A DNA stretch of 64,000 nucleotides from Tridacna crocea (GCA_943736015.1 OX031073.1:22161210-22225209), one strand, 5' to 3'; positions 32,333-42,187 are shown, numbered from the stretch's first letter. Translations and numbers: made by a program. Notes: a model not told the origin generated them from the letters alone.

Positions 32333-32545
32333 TTAACCCTTTGGCTGCGATCGCGACTCACTGACCTTTTGCGGACAGTGAAGATTAAGATCAGACTGCA
32401 CAGAATGTGCAGTCTGATCTTAATCTACACTGTCCGATTAGGAGATATTTTTCTCCAAACCATAACTTTGAAAAAAGCAATATCTTTAAGCTTAAAATTT
32501 CGAATTGAAAATCTTATTTCAGTTATTTAGCAGGATAAGGGTTAA
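32333..32545 (+). mobile_element. Complete family D hairpin MITE, TTAA ends
   Basis: TTAACCCTTTGGCTGCGATC at the left and GGATAAGGGTTAA at the right give TTAA duplications and a short CCCTTT/AAGGG terminal repeat. The central hairpin GATCAGACTGCACA/TGTGCAGTCTGATC is at 32390-32418. Length 213 bp. WAC intron 2. Confidence 0.82.
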
Positions 32546-32689
32546 AAATTGAAAGAATGAAACTGTTGTCTGGTGAAGTAAATTAGTAATGACTATACCA
32601 TAACCATGAGCTGTAACAAGTTGCAGTGGTAATATTGTTTCATATTTGGACATTTATTTTGCACCATACAGTCAATAAATAACAAACCT

Positions 32690-32825
32690 AGGGGAGAAAG
32701 CCTTTGAAAACTTCATAATAAAGGAGACATGATTCATACCCGCATATTTCCTGTTTCTCACGATGTTTTTTACCTTGTCAAGTACAGAAGCAGTCATTCA
32801 AATTGTCAGCAAAAAGCATTGCAGC
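32690..32825 (-). mobile_element. Family A, decayed fragment (WAC intron 2)
   Basis: GAGAAAGCCTTTGAAAACTT and CACGATGTTTTTTACCTTG keep the arm order, but the hairpin is largely lost. Confidence 0.45.
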
Positions 32826-32921
32826 ATTGAGTGCTGACTAGCTTTCTTGTGAAGACCAAAGTATTGGAATTGACAACTTGGGCTCTGGGACACCTTATCC
32901 ACCACATGACAAGATTCAATT

Positions 32922-33139
32922 CTTAACCATCCGACAGATGTTTAGACATGACCAGATATTGAAACTATTTGAAGATGACAATTCTAATGTAATTTAATTG
33001 AAGGAATTTGTCTCAGATAGGGTAGAAAACATTGTGGGAATGCTGTTTGGGTTTACCAGGATTTTCTTTTTTTTTTCCTCACAATGTTGTCAAAAGGCTG
33101 CTTCCTCACGGTTAAAAGTTGAGTCTGTGGTAAAGGGTC
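32922..33139 (+). mobile_element. Family A, diverged (WAC intron 2)
   Basis: TTAACCATCCGACAGATG start; hairpin shortened (GGGAATGCTGTTTGGGTTTA); end GTGGTAAAGGGTCTAG. Confidence 0.65.
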
Positions 33140-33579
33140 TAGACTTGCCCTAAATTGAAAGTATTTGCTGATAGCAAGTTGAAAGTTTGGCTCAAATCAT
33201 AATGTTTGTCTGAATGCTGAGCACATTGACTACGATACAATCAAAAGTTTTAATGACTCAAAGAAAGAACATTTTTGAAAACATGGTGGGAGAAGGAAAA
33301 AAGTCCATAGCACATAATCCAAAGATTTAATGACATAAGATAGAAAGCAAATGAAGTAAACCCCTTCAAAGATAATTATGCCATTGCTTGAGTCACAATT
33401 AAATTATCATCTACACATGCTTTCTCTTGAACTAGTGAGAAATTCTTTTTTCTGGTAGAATTACTAGTATACTAGCAAGCATTTAATTTCAAAATAAATT
33501 TTTGGAACTTAATTTTTACCTTTGAATCCATGTATTGACTCCGATTGATACTGCTGATAGAAGTTCAAATGAAGTCCTT

Positions 33580-33806
33580 TTAACCCTTTACCCCATAAGG
33601 CATTTCTATGGTATCTGTAATATACCCTAAATAACAGCAAGGATGAAGCTGTTTCTTATGTGTATCTGACATCTTTTAATAGCATAGAAAACATTGTGAC
33701 AAAAGGTGAAATTGCTCGTCACGAGCAATTTCACCTTTTGCCACAGTTTTCCAAAGGCTCCTACAAGCAATGCGTAGAAATGAGTATCTATGGAGTAAAG
33801 GGTTAA
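33580..33806 (+). mobile_element. TTAA hairpin MITE, family C, 227 bp (WAC intron 2)
   Basis: TTAACCCTTTACCCCATAAG to GGAGTAAAGGGTTAA with the hairpin AAATTGCTCGTCACGAGCAA near 33705-33735. Confidence 0.9.
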
Positions 33807-34390
33807 GGGGGATGTTCATGTACCCTGTCAACTAAAGATTCAAAAGTACTTTTGTCACATCTTTTCTAATAAAAAAATGTCATTGTATAGTAGTCCTCAG
33901 TCTTCCTACATGCAGTATTGGTAATTTCTGGTCAGGTGATTTCAGTAGGAATTAGGATGCACAAAATATTCTTAAAACTGTATTAGTATTAGATTTAGTC
34001 TTGCTAGTCGGATTTATTTGCAAGTGAATTTGTTAGGGACAGTGTTTGTCAAGATGATGGTGGCAATACCAAACTCCATTTTAAGAGTTCCCCAGAGAGT
34101 GTGTGTAATGATTCAGGTACCATTTGAGAAGGGTTTATAGCAATGTTGCTTTTTCCCAAATGTTCTCGAAGTTTTTAAGGAGGTATTGGAGACAATAATG
34201 TTGAATGCTATATTTCATGTGCATGGCTTGCTTGCCAAGCGTACAGATGTTGGTTATGGACAGGATATTGTAAATGATATAAAGTTTTACCTGAAGAAAA
34301 TGGGGAAAGATCGGTAGTATCTGGAAACCGCTAAGAAAAGAGAATCTTACTAGAGAAATATTCTCTATTTTTTTAAACTGTTCTGGATTA

Positions 34391-34610
34391 TTAACCCTGT
34401 ACCACAACTTTTGACAACTCTGAGGAAGGAGCCTTTTGAAAACATTGTGGGAAAAGGAGAAAATGCTGGTAACCAGCATTTTCTCCTTTTCCCACAAAGT
34501 TTTCTACCTTATGAAAAAAAATTGCATATTTTGAGCCACTATGAAATTGTAACCTGCAAATGTTTACAAGTTTGAGAGGTCTAAAGTTTTTCAGTGCGGT
34601 AATGGGTTAA
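34391..34610 (-). mobile_element. TTAA hairpin MITE (family A, WAC intron 2)
   Basis: TTAACCCTGTACCACAAC to GCGGTAATGGGTTAA. Its right TTAA is shared with the next copy. Confidence 0.87.
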
Positions 34611-34760
34611 AACCTTTACAGCATAATCCTGAGTTTGAACAACCCTGATAAGTAAGACTTAGGAAAACATTGTGGAAAAAGGAGAAAATATAGGTAAATA
34701 TCACTTTCTCCTTGATCAACAATGTTTTCCTTGTGAAGAGCAATAGACTTTATCTTCGTA
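34607..34760 (-). mobile_element. Family A, shortened and diverged (WAC intron 2, near exon 3)
   Basis: Starts at the shared TTAA with AACCTTTACAGCATAATCC; hairpin weak; ends about 35 bp before exon 3. Confidence 0.65.
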
Positions 34761-34794
34761 AAGAGTGAAATTTAAATACATGTTAACATTTCAG

Positions 34795-34951
34795 TCCTCC
34801 CAGTACCCATCAAAAACAGGCTACAGTAACCACAGTGATCGTTACGAGAGACATAGGTCCCCCGGACGTGACAGCCCCACATCACGTGATAGTCCCAGAT
34901 ATATCAACAAATCTTCATATATTGAAAGAAATAAAGAAAAGTACGAAAAAG
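34795..34951 (+). CDS. WAC: WAC coding exon 3 (Ser/Arg-rich, S26-G78)
   Basis: The acceptor TTTCAG ends at 34794 and the donor GTAAGT starts at 34952. The exon opens in phase 0 with SSQYPSKTGYSNHSDRY and continues through an R/S/P/D-rich stretch with RSPGRDSP, RDSPRY and a basic end (NKEKYEKG). It aligns with the vertebrate WAC segment that follows P-Y-Q, which has the same K/S/P/H/D composition. One G is carried to the next exon. RSP and DSP sites look like proline-directed phosphorylation sites, but that is inference. The exon is flanked by inverted copies of the TTAA hairpin MITE on both sides (34391-34610 and about 34607-34760 upstream, 35436-35664 and 35661-35889 downstream). Confidence 0.92.
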
Positions 34952-35189
34952 GTAAGTTGTCACTGTTGTCAGTTTTTTTTATTTATGAGTGAAACATTGA
35001 TGCTTGAACAAAACCTTGTCATTATCTGCAAAAAAGGTTGGTGTTCCTTTACATCTTTACTGAAGAAATTGACAAAAGCTCAGGCTGGTTGTAAACTACC
35101 AAAAGGGGAACCTGTGTCAGAGGTCAGTATTCAAATGCACCATGTCCTCCAAAGGATGTAGAGTGCATTCTCTAAAAGCATCCACCCAG

Positions 35190-35335
35190 GGCCAGTATTC
35201 ACCTACCATTCTTAATGTTCTTTGGTTCATTCTCCAGAATTTTCTACATTTGTAAGTAACACAACTTCTGATTGGGTAAACCATTTAGTTCAGCCAATCA
35301 GAAGTTGTGTTACTTATGAATTTTGAAAACCTGAC
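35190..35335. repeat. Foldback related to 51492-51652 (WAC intron 3)
   Basis: AAGTAACACAACTTCTGATTGG (given in two overlapping parts: AAGTAACACAACTTC, CTTCTGATTGG) at 35254-35275 is mirrored at 35296-35316. The flanks match the 51.5-kb copy (CCAGTATTCACC, TCTCCAGAATTTTCT). Confidence 0.7.
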
Positions 35336-35435
35336 TGTGTATATGTTCTAATATGTGTATGGTTGTAGATGCAGACTTGTAGAAAAATTCTTCCAATATG
35401 ATGATTTTGAAAATACTATGAAGATAGGTGCTTTA

Positions 35436-35664
35436 TTAACTCTTTCCCAAGCAACAAAATTGTAGGCTTGTCCAAATTGAAAACATGAGCAGACAACAAA
35501 ATAAATATGGCTCGAAAATTGAATTTGTATGTGGGAAGAGTAGAGAATATTGTAGGAAAAGGAGAACATGCTGGCTACCAACATTTTCTTGTTTTCCCAG
35601 AATGTTTTCAAAAGGGTTCTTTCTGAGAGTTGTTAGAGGTGGGGATTGTGTGGTAAGGGGTAAA
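35436..35664 (+). mobile_element. Family A MITE (WAC intron 3)
   Basis: TTAACTCTTTCCCAAGCAAC to GGTAAGGGGTAAA, joined directly to the next copy. Confidence 0.82.
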
Positions 35665-35889
35665 CTCTTTACCAAGCAACAAAGTTTTGGACTACTCTAA
35701 ATCAAAAGCATTTGCAGACGACAAAATAAATGTGAATCAAAAGTTGATATTTGATTTTGGGAGTGTAGAAAACATTGTGGGAAAAGGAAAAAATGCTGGT
35801 TACCAGCATTTCCTTCTTTTCCCACAATGTTTTCAAAAGGTTTCTATCTCAGGGTCGTTAAAATTTGGGATTGTGTGGTAAAGAGTTAA
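35661..35889 (+). mobile_element. TTAA hairpin MITE (family A), 229 bp (WAC intron 3)
   Basis: Left site TAAA, right TTAA at 35886; typical hairpin. Confidence 0.87.
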
Positions 35890-35929
35890 GAGGGGATTCA
35901 TCATGATTCAAAAAGTTTCAGCCCGTGTG

Positions 35930-36137
35930 AGCATTCCTGGTTTTTACGACCCAGAGGATGAAGCCTTCTGAAAACATTGTGGGAAAAGGAGAAAATGCTG
36001 GTAACCAGCATTTTCTCCTTTTCCCACAATGTTTTCTACCCTGCAGGGAACAAATTTTAATATTTGAATTGTGTTCATTTTGTCGTCTGGCTGTGCTTTC
36101 AATTTGGTCCTGTCTAAAATTTCGTTGTTTTGTAACG
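35930..36137 (-). mobile_element. Family A MITE, left terminus lost (WAC intron 3)
   Basis: Near-perfect palindrome at 35970-36040; begins at CCTGGTTTTTACGACCC; right end eroded after AATTTCGTTGTTTTG. Confidence 0.78.
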
Positions 36138-36258
36138 GCAGAGGCTGACCTGTGTCAGAACCTTTTTGCCTTCGGTAAAGGACCAACCTACCTCATGATT
36201 TCAGCCAATTATTAGACAAAAATGAACTTTTCGATCTATGATTATGTAATGACTTGGT

Positions 36259-36452
36259 TTAACTCTTTACCACACAAGAACATTTAGACCGGTCCAAATC
36301 GAAAGCATTTGCAGACGACAAAATAAATGTGATTGAAATGCTGAAATTTGGTCTGGAAAGGGTAGAAAACATTGTGTCCTTTTCCAACAATGTTTTCAAA
36401 AGTTTTCTTTCTTAAGGTCGTTAAAAGTCGGGATTGTTTGGTAGAGATTTAA
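36259..36452 (+). mobile_element. Family A MITE lacking one hairpin arm (WAC intron 3)
   Basis: TTAACTCTTTACCACACAAG to GTAGAGATTTAA; the arm between ATTGTG and TCCTTTTCC is deleted, so no palindrome can form. Confidence 0.82.
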
Positions 36453-36466
36453 TGCGTGTCATGCAT

Positions 36467-36694
36467 TTAACCTTTTCCCAAACAAGCCCTGGATTTTACG
36501 TGTCTGCAGTAAACGTGTTTTGAAAACACTGTGGGAAAAGGAGAAATTGCTCATAAAGAGCAATTTCTCCTTTTCCCACAGTGTTTTCTACCCTGTTTGA
36601 GAACTATCTGACATTTTCTCAAAATCTAAAATTGTCATCTGCAAACTCTTTCAGTTTGTAAGAGTCCACAGTTTGTCATTTGGTAAAGGGTTGA
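36467..36694 (-). mobile_element. TTAA hairpin MITE, family B, 228 bp (WAC intron 3)
   Basis: TTAACCTTTTCCCAAACAAG to GGTAAAGGGTTGA; loop CTCATAAAGAG; second copy of the family seen at 9901. Confidence 0.87.
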
Positions 36695-36876
36695 CCCCCT
36701 TTGCAAGAACAGGGCTTTAATTTTTGACACAGTAATGATTTTTTTTTTGGACAGAGTTTACATTGAAAAAGGTAGATGCAATGGAATGTTGGTATCCACA
36801 TGAAGTGCCTTCTTTTCACATTAGATTCAGAATATTCATAGTCTTCTTATGATTAAACTTTTCTTGCAAAGTTAGG

Positions 36877-37106
36877 TTAGCCCTTTCCCAAACAATCCCT
36901 GGTTTTTGCAGGTCAGGAAAAAGAAGCCTTTTGAAAACATTGTGGGAAAAGGAGAAAATGGTGGTTACCAGCATTTTCTCCTTTTCCCACAATGTTTTCT
37001 ACCCTACCATATGGAAAAATCATCTTTTTAGCAACTGCTAATTTGTCATTTGCAAAATGCTTTCAGTTTGTTCTGGTCCAGAATTTGCTGTTTAGGAAAG
37101 GGTTAA
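36877..37106 (-). mobile_element. TTAA hairpin MITE (family A), 230 bp (WAC intron 3)
   Basis: TTAGCCCTTTCCCAAACAAT to GGAAAGGGTTAA; one hairpin mismatch (ATGGTGG). Confidence 0.88.
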
Positions 37107-37298
37107 CTCTTGAATTGTGTATAAAATGTGAATATGCAAGAAATTAGAGTTTCATGAGGCAATTGAGTGATATCAGCATTGTCACTCTCGCAAAATCCTA
37201 CATAAATCATATTATTATGACTGATATTTATGTAACAAATATTGATTATATGCGAGACCTCACAAACACATAAATGAAATAGACTCAACCAATTAAGA

Positions 37299-37690
37299 AA
37301 TAATCTTCTTTCTATCATGGTTTATCATTCAGTAAACAAAAAGTTGCATGTTGTGAGGCACAATAAATAATCCACGAGGACAATAACCCAGGTGGTTTAT
37401 TCATTTTGCCTTATAACTCACAACATGGTTTATCGACTAATAAAACAGGATAAGAAGGAGATTATTTCGATTCTAACATGACAAACTCTGAATGAAAGGA
37501 AAACAAGTTCATACTCGAAGTAATAACGCGGATGCAGATCATAGTTCATTGAATAACTTTCATACTTTATACAAAATGATGTCACTCTGCATAGTATGAT
37601 GTCGATCAATATAGAATAACATAGATTTTTACCTTGCTTTCATTGCATCAGCTTTTATAGTGCTGAATTCATGTGTCATGTTAGAAAAAG
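37299..37690. repeat. Palindrome-bearing repeat, copy 1 (WAC intron 3)
   Basis: A hairpin of about 175 bp starts and ends with AAATAATCTTCTTTCTAT / its complement and has CCACGAGG..CCAGGTGG in the middle. The ~215 bp after it (ATTCTAACATG..TGTCATGTTAGAA) also recur in copy 2. Confidence 0.75.
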
Positions 37691-37730
37691 CAGCTTTTCT
37701 TTCTGAATTCTCGTTATTTAAGAAATAATC

Positions 37731-38110
37731 TTCTTTCTATCGTGGTATATCGTTCAATAAACCACAGTTGTGAGTTATGAGGCACAATAAATAATCCACG
37801 AGGGCGATAGCCCGAGTGGGTTATTCATTGCGCCTCATAACTCACAACGTGGTTTATTGAACGATATACCACGATAGAAAGAAGATTATTTCGATTCTAA
37901 CATGGCCAATTCTTAATGAAAGGAAAACAAGTTCAAACTAAGAGTAAAAACGCGGATGAAGATTATGTTCCATTGAATAACTCACTCATTGAATGACGTC
38001 ACTGGCTATAGGATGACGTCACTCTACATGGATTGTCACAGATTTTACCACGTTTTCCTTGCACTGTGTTGATAGAGCCAAAGTCGCGTGTCATGTTAGA
38101 ATAATCTTTT
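37731..38110. repeat. Palindrome-bearing repeat, copy 2 (WAC intron 3)
   Basis: The second unit is in the same orientation as 37299-37690. Its hairpin (37731-37892) is nearly perfect, including CGTGGTATATCG and its complement. The outer unit again runs from ATTCTAACATG to TGTCATGTTAGAA. Confidence 0.8.
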
Positions 38111-38333
38111 TAGAATACATAGGTGTAGACCTGCCCATACCTTTGATAGTTAATCATCAGAAATACATCCCAAGTATTCCAGGTTAGAGGACTGCTTATG
38201 TTGATCTTGGCTGTTTCTTGAAACATTGTTTTTAAAAGCTATTATCTTAAGCTCTGAGAGCAAGACACTATTGTTAAATGGCTGACAGATTTGCTTGTGT
38301 TCAACAAGATAATTTGGATAAATTTGTTGTTAG

Positions 38334-38467
38334 GAAATTCTTCCTCCCCTGGGAAGAGGGCCAACCATAACTACACAGGAAGTGGGAACCATAGCAACAG
38401 TGGCAACCATAGTAGTAATAGTAATCAAGAGAGAACATCTAAATCCAATCCTAAAGATAAAAGTGAG
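38334..38467 (+). CDS. WAC: WAC coding exon 4 (Asn/Ser/His-rich linker, G78-E122)
   Basis: The acceptor TTGTTAG ends at 38333 and the donor GTAAGT starts at 38468. With the G carried from exon 3 it reads GNSSSPGKRANHNYTGSG, then repeated N-H-S and S-N-S runs, then ERTSKSNPKDKSE, ending on a codon boundary. The vertebrate protein has a comparable N/S/H-rich, probably disordered linker just ahead of its WW domain. The frame agrees exactly with both neighbours, which is the main support, because low-complexity sequence alone would not identify the protein. Confidence 0.9.
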
Positions 38468-38564
38468 GTAAGTGATACTAATATTAGAGCTCCAGATTAG
38501 AGGGAGTGAATATTAGAGCTCCAGGTAACAGGGAGTGATGGTATTCTAAATCCATTGTTTCTCT

Positions 38565-38690
38565 TCCAAACTCGATGAGACAATTCTAAGGAGTACCCAC
38601 AACATAGGGTATAGCGTTGAATAAGTAATAGATTCAATTTTGAAATAAAGATCACCCTTCTATCTGCAGCTCTGCTAATACAGTCGAAAC
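38565..38690. repeat. Relative of the 9.5-kb hairpin repeat (WAC intron 4)
   Basis: GAGACAATTCTAAGGAGTACC and CACAACATAGGGT (separate parts) match the right half of 9511-9606 and its flank (TTTCAAAATTGAAAA-like, CCTCTATCTG-like). Confidence 0.6.
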
Positions 38691-38694
38691 TGAA

Positions 38695-38923
38695 TTAACT
38701 CTTTACCAAACGATAAAATTTCAGGTTCCTCCAAATCGAAAGCATTTGCAGATGACAAAATAAAAATGACTGAAAATTTCAAATTTGTTATGTAAAGGGT
38801 AGAAAACATTGTGGGAAAAGGAGAAAATGCTGGTTACCAGCATTTTCTCCTTTTCCCACAATGTTTTCTAAAGGCTTCTTTCTCAGAGTCATAAAAAGTA
38901 GGGATTGTGTGGTAATGGGTTAA
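38695..38923 (+). mobile_element. TTAA hairpin MITE (family A), 229 bp (WAC intron 4)
   Basis: Both TTAA intact; perfect-looking hairpin at 38800-38870. Confidence 0.92.
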
Positions 38924-38999
38924 CACTGAGTTAACGGCCATCCGTGCATAGCGGCCAATCTGTGATTAACAGTATTTATATTTTAACATATTTTGATTC

Positions 39000-39500
39000 A
39001 TACTATCAAAATTAATAACTAATCAGGTTTGTATTTTTGCAAAACTGCGAATATAGTATGCTTTATTATGGGATGGATCAGACGATTCTTCCTATTCTTT
39101 GCTATTTGATTGGCAGATAGATGCTGATTCCCCGCAATGATTTACATTACTATTGAAAACAACGTTACCAATAATTTCCAAAATGGCGTCGAGTACCTTA
39201 ATTTGCTTAAACTTTGGGACAGTAGAAAATAATAATTTTTTTTTTCTTGTATCCCAATACTTTGTCTACAAAAAACTTACGGTCAAACAAGACAATCTGT
39301 CATGCTGAAAATCACTGGCCACTAACCCGTCGAATATTGCTGACGTTGAAATATTGCTACATCATTGATGTCAGGTTTGCAGGTTTTCTATTTTTAGACT
39401 GATTGGAATTCCACCAATCAGTTTGAGCACTAACTTCCAACTCTGCTTGAGGTAGAATTAGGCATTTAAAAAAGCTGTATTCTCATGTGTCACTGGATTG
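39000..39500. other. WAC: WAC intron 4 remainder, nothing recognised
   Basis: Ordinary intronic sequence with a T-run at 39236-39244. Confidence 0.4.
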
Positions 39501-39533
39501 TAAAAAGTAATGTTTAAATGGTACATCGTACAG

Positions 39534-39661
39534 GTACAGAAGTCAGCCATCCGCACTTTCGGGGAGTGGTCAGAACACATCAGCTCTTCGGGGAAGAAAT
39601 ATTACTACAACATCAAAACAGAAGTATCTCAGTGGGAAAAACCACGAGAATGGAATGATGC
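39534..39661 (+). CDS. WAC: WAC coding exon 5 (WW domain, V123-A165)
   Basis: This is the diagnostic exon. It encodes a WW domain at about residues 131-164: first Trp W134 in [17 protein letters not shown], the aromatic YYYN block at 145-148, then T151, S154 and the second Trp W156 in SQWEKPREW. This is nearly the WAC-specific WW sequence, where [14 protein letters not shown] and TEVSQWEKP are typical. WW domains bind proline-rich ligands, and the WAC WW domain is known to act with the RNA polymerase II and H2B-ubiquitin machinery. The donor GTAAGA starts at 39662, leaving GC of an Ala codon. The acceptor is doubled: CAG at 39531-39533 and a second at 39537-39539, six bases apart and in frame, so Val-Gln may be optional. 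Confidence 0.96.
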
Positions 39662-40283
39662 GTAAGATATAGTTTACTTGCATTATGCAGGTGCTTCAAA
39701 AACAAGACGCTAGAAATCTTTTTTATGTTAGCTGTTGAACTCTTATAAGATGCCAAAGTTTTAGACTTGCCTATATTGCATTTGCATACCACATTGTTAA
39801 TCTAGCTCAAATAAAGGAATTATCACTGATAAGGTGCAGATATTTAGAATTACAAGGCTGGACTGCAAGTTTTATGTAGGCTGATCCTGATCTACATGTT
39901 CTTGAAGAGCATCTTTAACTTGGGTCAAACTTACTGATAACAGCTGCATGCACAGTGTATATTTCAGTGTGTAGATATAAAGAAGTAAGTACATAGAAAG
40001 GATTATTCTAAACATATTTTGTACAAATTTTGAAGTCATTCTTAGTAGCAGTAAGTTAAAAAAAATTGTTTCGTTATAGATAATCATGGGAAAAAATCTA
40101 TACTATAATGCCACTAATGCATGATACAGTCAGGTGAAGGTTACTTTGCACAGAATATGCCATTCTATTTTTGTTTTACTCTGGCCAAGAGTATGATATA
40201 TTCTGAACATTATGCAGTGTTGGGTGATATTTCAAATACCTGTTTCCGTTATTCATGAGATTTCACTTTCTCTTCTTTCAAAG

Positions 40284-40351
40284 GTTGGCCAGTAGAAATG
40301 AGAGACATTCAGCAGATTCTAGGACCAGTAATGATAAATATGGATCTAAAG
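40284..40351 (+). CDS. WAC: WAC coding exon 6 (68 nt, A165-D188)
   Basis: The acceptor CTTTCAAAG ends at 40283 and the donor GTATGA starts at 40352. The first G completes Ala165, followed by LASRNERHSADSRTSNDKYG-S-K, leaving a G for the next exon. The sequence is polar, charged and probably disordered. Vertebrate WAC also has a short charged stretch (E-R-E-Q-R-Q-K) right after the WW domain, but I see only compositional similarity here. Exact phase agreement on both sides (2 in, 1 out) supports it. Confidence 0.85.
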
Positions 40352-40510
40352 GTATGATTGAATGGTCAGCCTGTTATACATGTAACTTTCATAGTGATAA
40401 ATGCTGTTTATCTTTTATACCAACTCTGCCTGGGGTAGAATAAGACATTGAAAAAGAATGATATAGCAATGTACCTACAGTAGTACATGAGGATTATCTT
40501 AGGTATTTTT

Positions 40511-40830
40511 ATACCCCGCAAAATGTATATTTTCAGGGGTATCCTGGAATCAGCCTGTGTCCGCATGTCTGTTCATGTGTCCATCCGTGTGTCTGTCTCT
40601 GTACAAAATACTAGCAATTGCCTGCTTCTGTCAAAGTGCTGGCGGGGGTATTAAGTCACATTCAGTGACAGCTCTTAGTTTAAGACTGACGGTCAATCAT
40701 TTAAGGATCCATGAATATAATGGGGATGTTATGGAGTCATTGAGTGATAGAGCTGGCAGGGGAATAGTCTGTAAAGCATGCACTTATTTCCAAATTAATT
40801 GCTGTATTTGTAATTAATTGAAATTGACAC
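40511..40830 (+). mobile_element. ATACCCC-hairpin / CCGT-type element
   Basis: The hairpin ATACCCCGCAAAAT..ATTTTCAGGGGTAT (40511-40542) is followed by a GTCCGCATGTCTG-like run. The inside differs from the copies at 4.3 and 50.3 kb. It lies in WAC intron 6. Confidence 0.6.
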
Positions 40831-40839
40831 AAAAGTTGA

Positions 40840-40890
40840 CTAAAGATCAGACTGCATTTCCTGTGCAGTATGATCTAGAATGTTTCTGTC
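40840..40890. mobile_element. Family D hairpin fragment (WAC intron 6)
   Basis: AGATCAGACTGCATTTCCTGTGCAGTATGATCT is split here as AGATCAGACTGCA (40847-40859) and TGCAGTATGATCT; both arms pair with one mismatch. Confidence 0.6.
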
Positions 40891-41607
40891 ATCATGAGAA
40901 CAATAGTTGTGGAAGATACGGTGTCAAAGAATTGTATTTGATATTCATATGGACATATATGTAGGTTTAACTTCTAAATAGCACTATGCAGCACTATGCA
41001 GAAGCTTTTTAATGATTATTATCACTGAAACAGTTTTAGTTTCAGTCATGTTTTATGCTGATTTCAGCATTTTTTCAGTTATCAGCATTATGGTTGACTG
41101 ATTTATTTATTATTTCAAAGGCTTCACCAGTACTAGGCTGAGAGTTTGCTGTATCATGCCTAAAGAAACTAAACATGACTAATACCATTCAGCAGGAGTT
41201 AAACGTAGAATTTCTGGATCGCAACTTAAAGTGCCTTAGCACATGAGTAATAGTTATCACTAAATACTTAATATAATTGCTTTGTTGTAAACATTCAATT
41301 TTAATTTTCCTGTTCCAGACTTACTTGCTTACAATTGTAGGGATCTTCAGAAATAAGCCCTAATCCTCTGGTATACTCAAGGGAGAAAAAGATTATGCCA
41401 TTTTTTTTTCCATAGTTTGTGATTAACAATGGTTTAGTATCATGTTTACCTTCAAATTGAATAGAGATTGTGGAAAGAAGATTTGAATGAATGAAATACG
41501 TTGCTGAGGTATTTGTTCCACTGAACAGTTGAAAAAATCTTGCATTTTTTTTTCTAACTGTATATTCTTGATATTGATAATGAAATTCTTTCAAGGAAAC
41601 TTATTCT

Positions 41608-41836
41608 TTAACCCTTTACCTCTTGAGACATTTCTGTGGTATCTCTAATTGACCCTAAATGACAGCAAGGATGAAGCCGTTTTTTATGTGTAAATGACAC
41701 CTTTTGATAGCATAGAAAACACTGTGACAAAAGGTGAAATTGCTCGTCACGAGCATTTTCACCTTTTGCCACAATGTTTTCCAAAGGCTCCTACAAGCGA
41801 TGTGTAGAAATGAGTATCTATGGAGTAACGGGTTAA
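41608..41836 (+). mobile_element. TTAA hairpin MITE, family C, 39 bp before WAC exon 7
   Basis: TTAACCCTTTACCTCTTGAG to GGAGTAACGGGTTAA, hairpin AAATTGCTCGTCACGAGC. It ends in the zone where the branch point of intron 6 should lie. Confidence 0.9.
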
Positions 41837-41875
41837 TATACGAAACATGTATCTCAAATTTCCTTTCTCTTTCAG

Positions 41876-42187
41876 ACAACAATAAAGCAAGACATTCAAG
41901 TGGAGTGCTTGAAAAACGTGAAAAATTTCTGGGTGATGTTAGGCATATGGTTGTCGATGGCAACCCTAAACCGGACAAAATGTATTTATTTGAGAAACTG
42001 CAACAAAGTCAGACCAAATTGCAAGCGGAAATGCGAGCAAATTTGTCCAATAAACCTATATACTCATCTGACTCTAGAGACCTACATAGACGAACTGATG
42101 GACAAGATCTTAGTCCAGTTGATTATCCTAATTCTTCTAGTCGGAGGTGTAGGAGGGACAGCGCAGGGAGACAAACTTCAAAATTTG
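41876..42187 (+). CDS. WAC: WAC coding exon 7 (312 nt, D188-G292)
   Basis: The acceptor is a strong TTTCTCTTTCAG ending at 41875 and the donor GTGAGT starts at 42188. The exon reads DNNKARHSSGVLEKREKFLG, then DVRHMVVDGNPKPDKMYLFE, a K/Q/E segment with helical character (KLQQSQTKLQAEMRANL), and a polar tail rich in R/S/D. I cannot align it residue by residue with vertebrate WAC from memory; its place in the gene rests on frame continuity (carried G in, carried G out) and the clean splice sites. It is the largest exon seen. A TTAA hairpin MITE ends only 39 bases upstream of its first base. Confidence 0.85.

Noticed and set aside
34835..35161. 108-codon frame overlapping WAC exon 3 in another phase
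   Set aside because: It is out of frame with the conserved WAC protein and runs through the splice donor.
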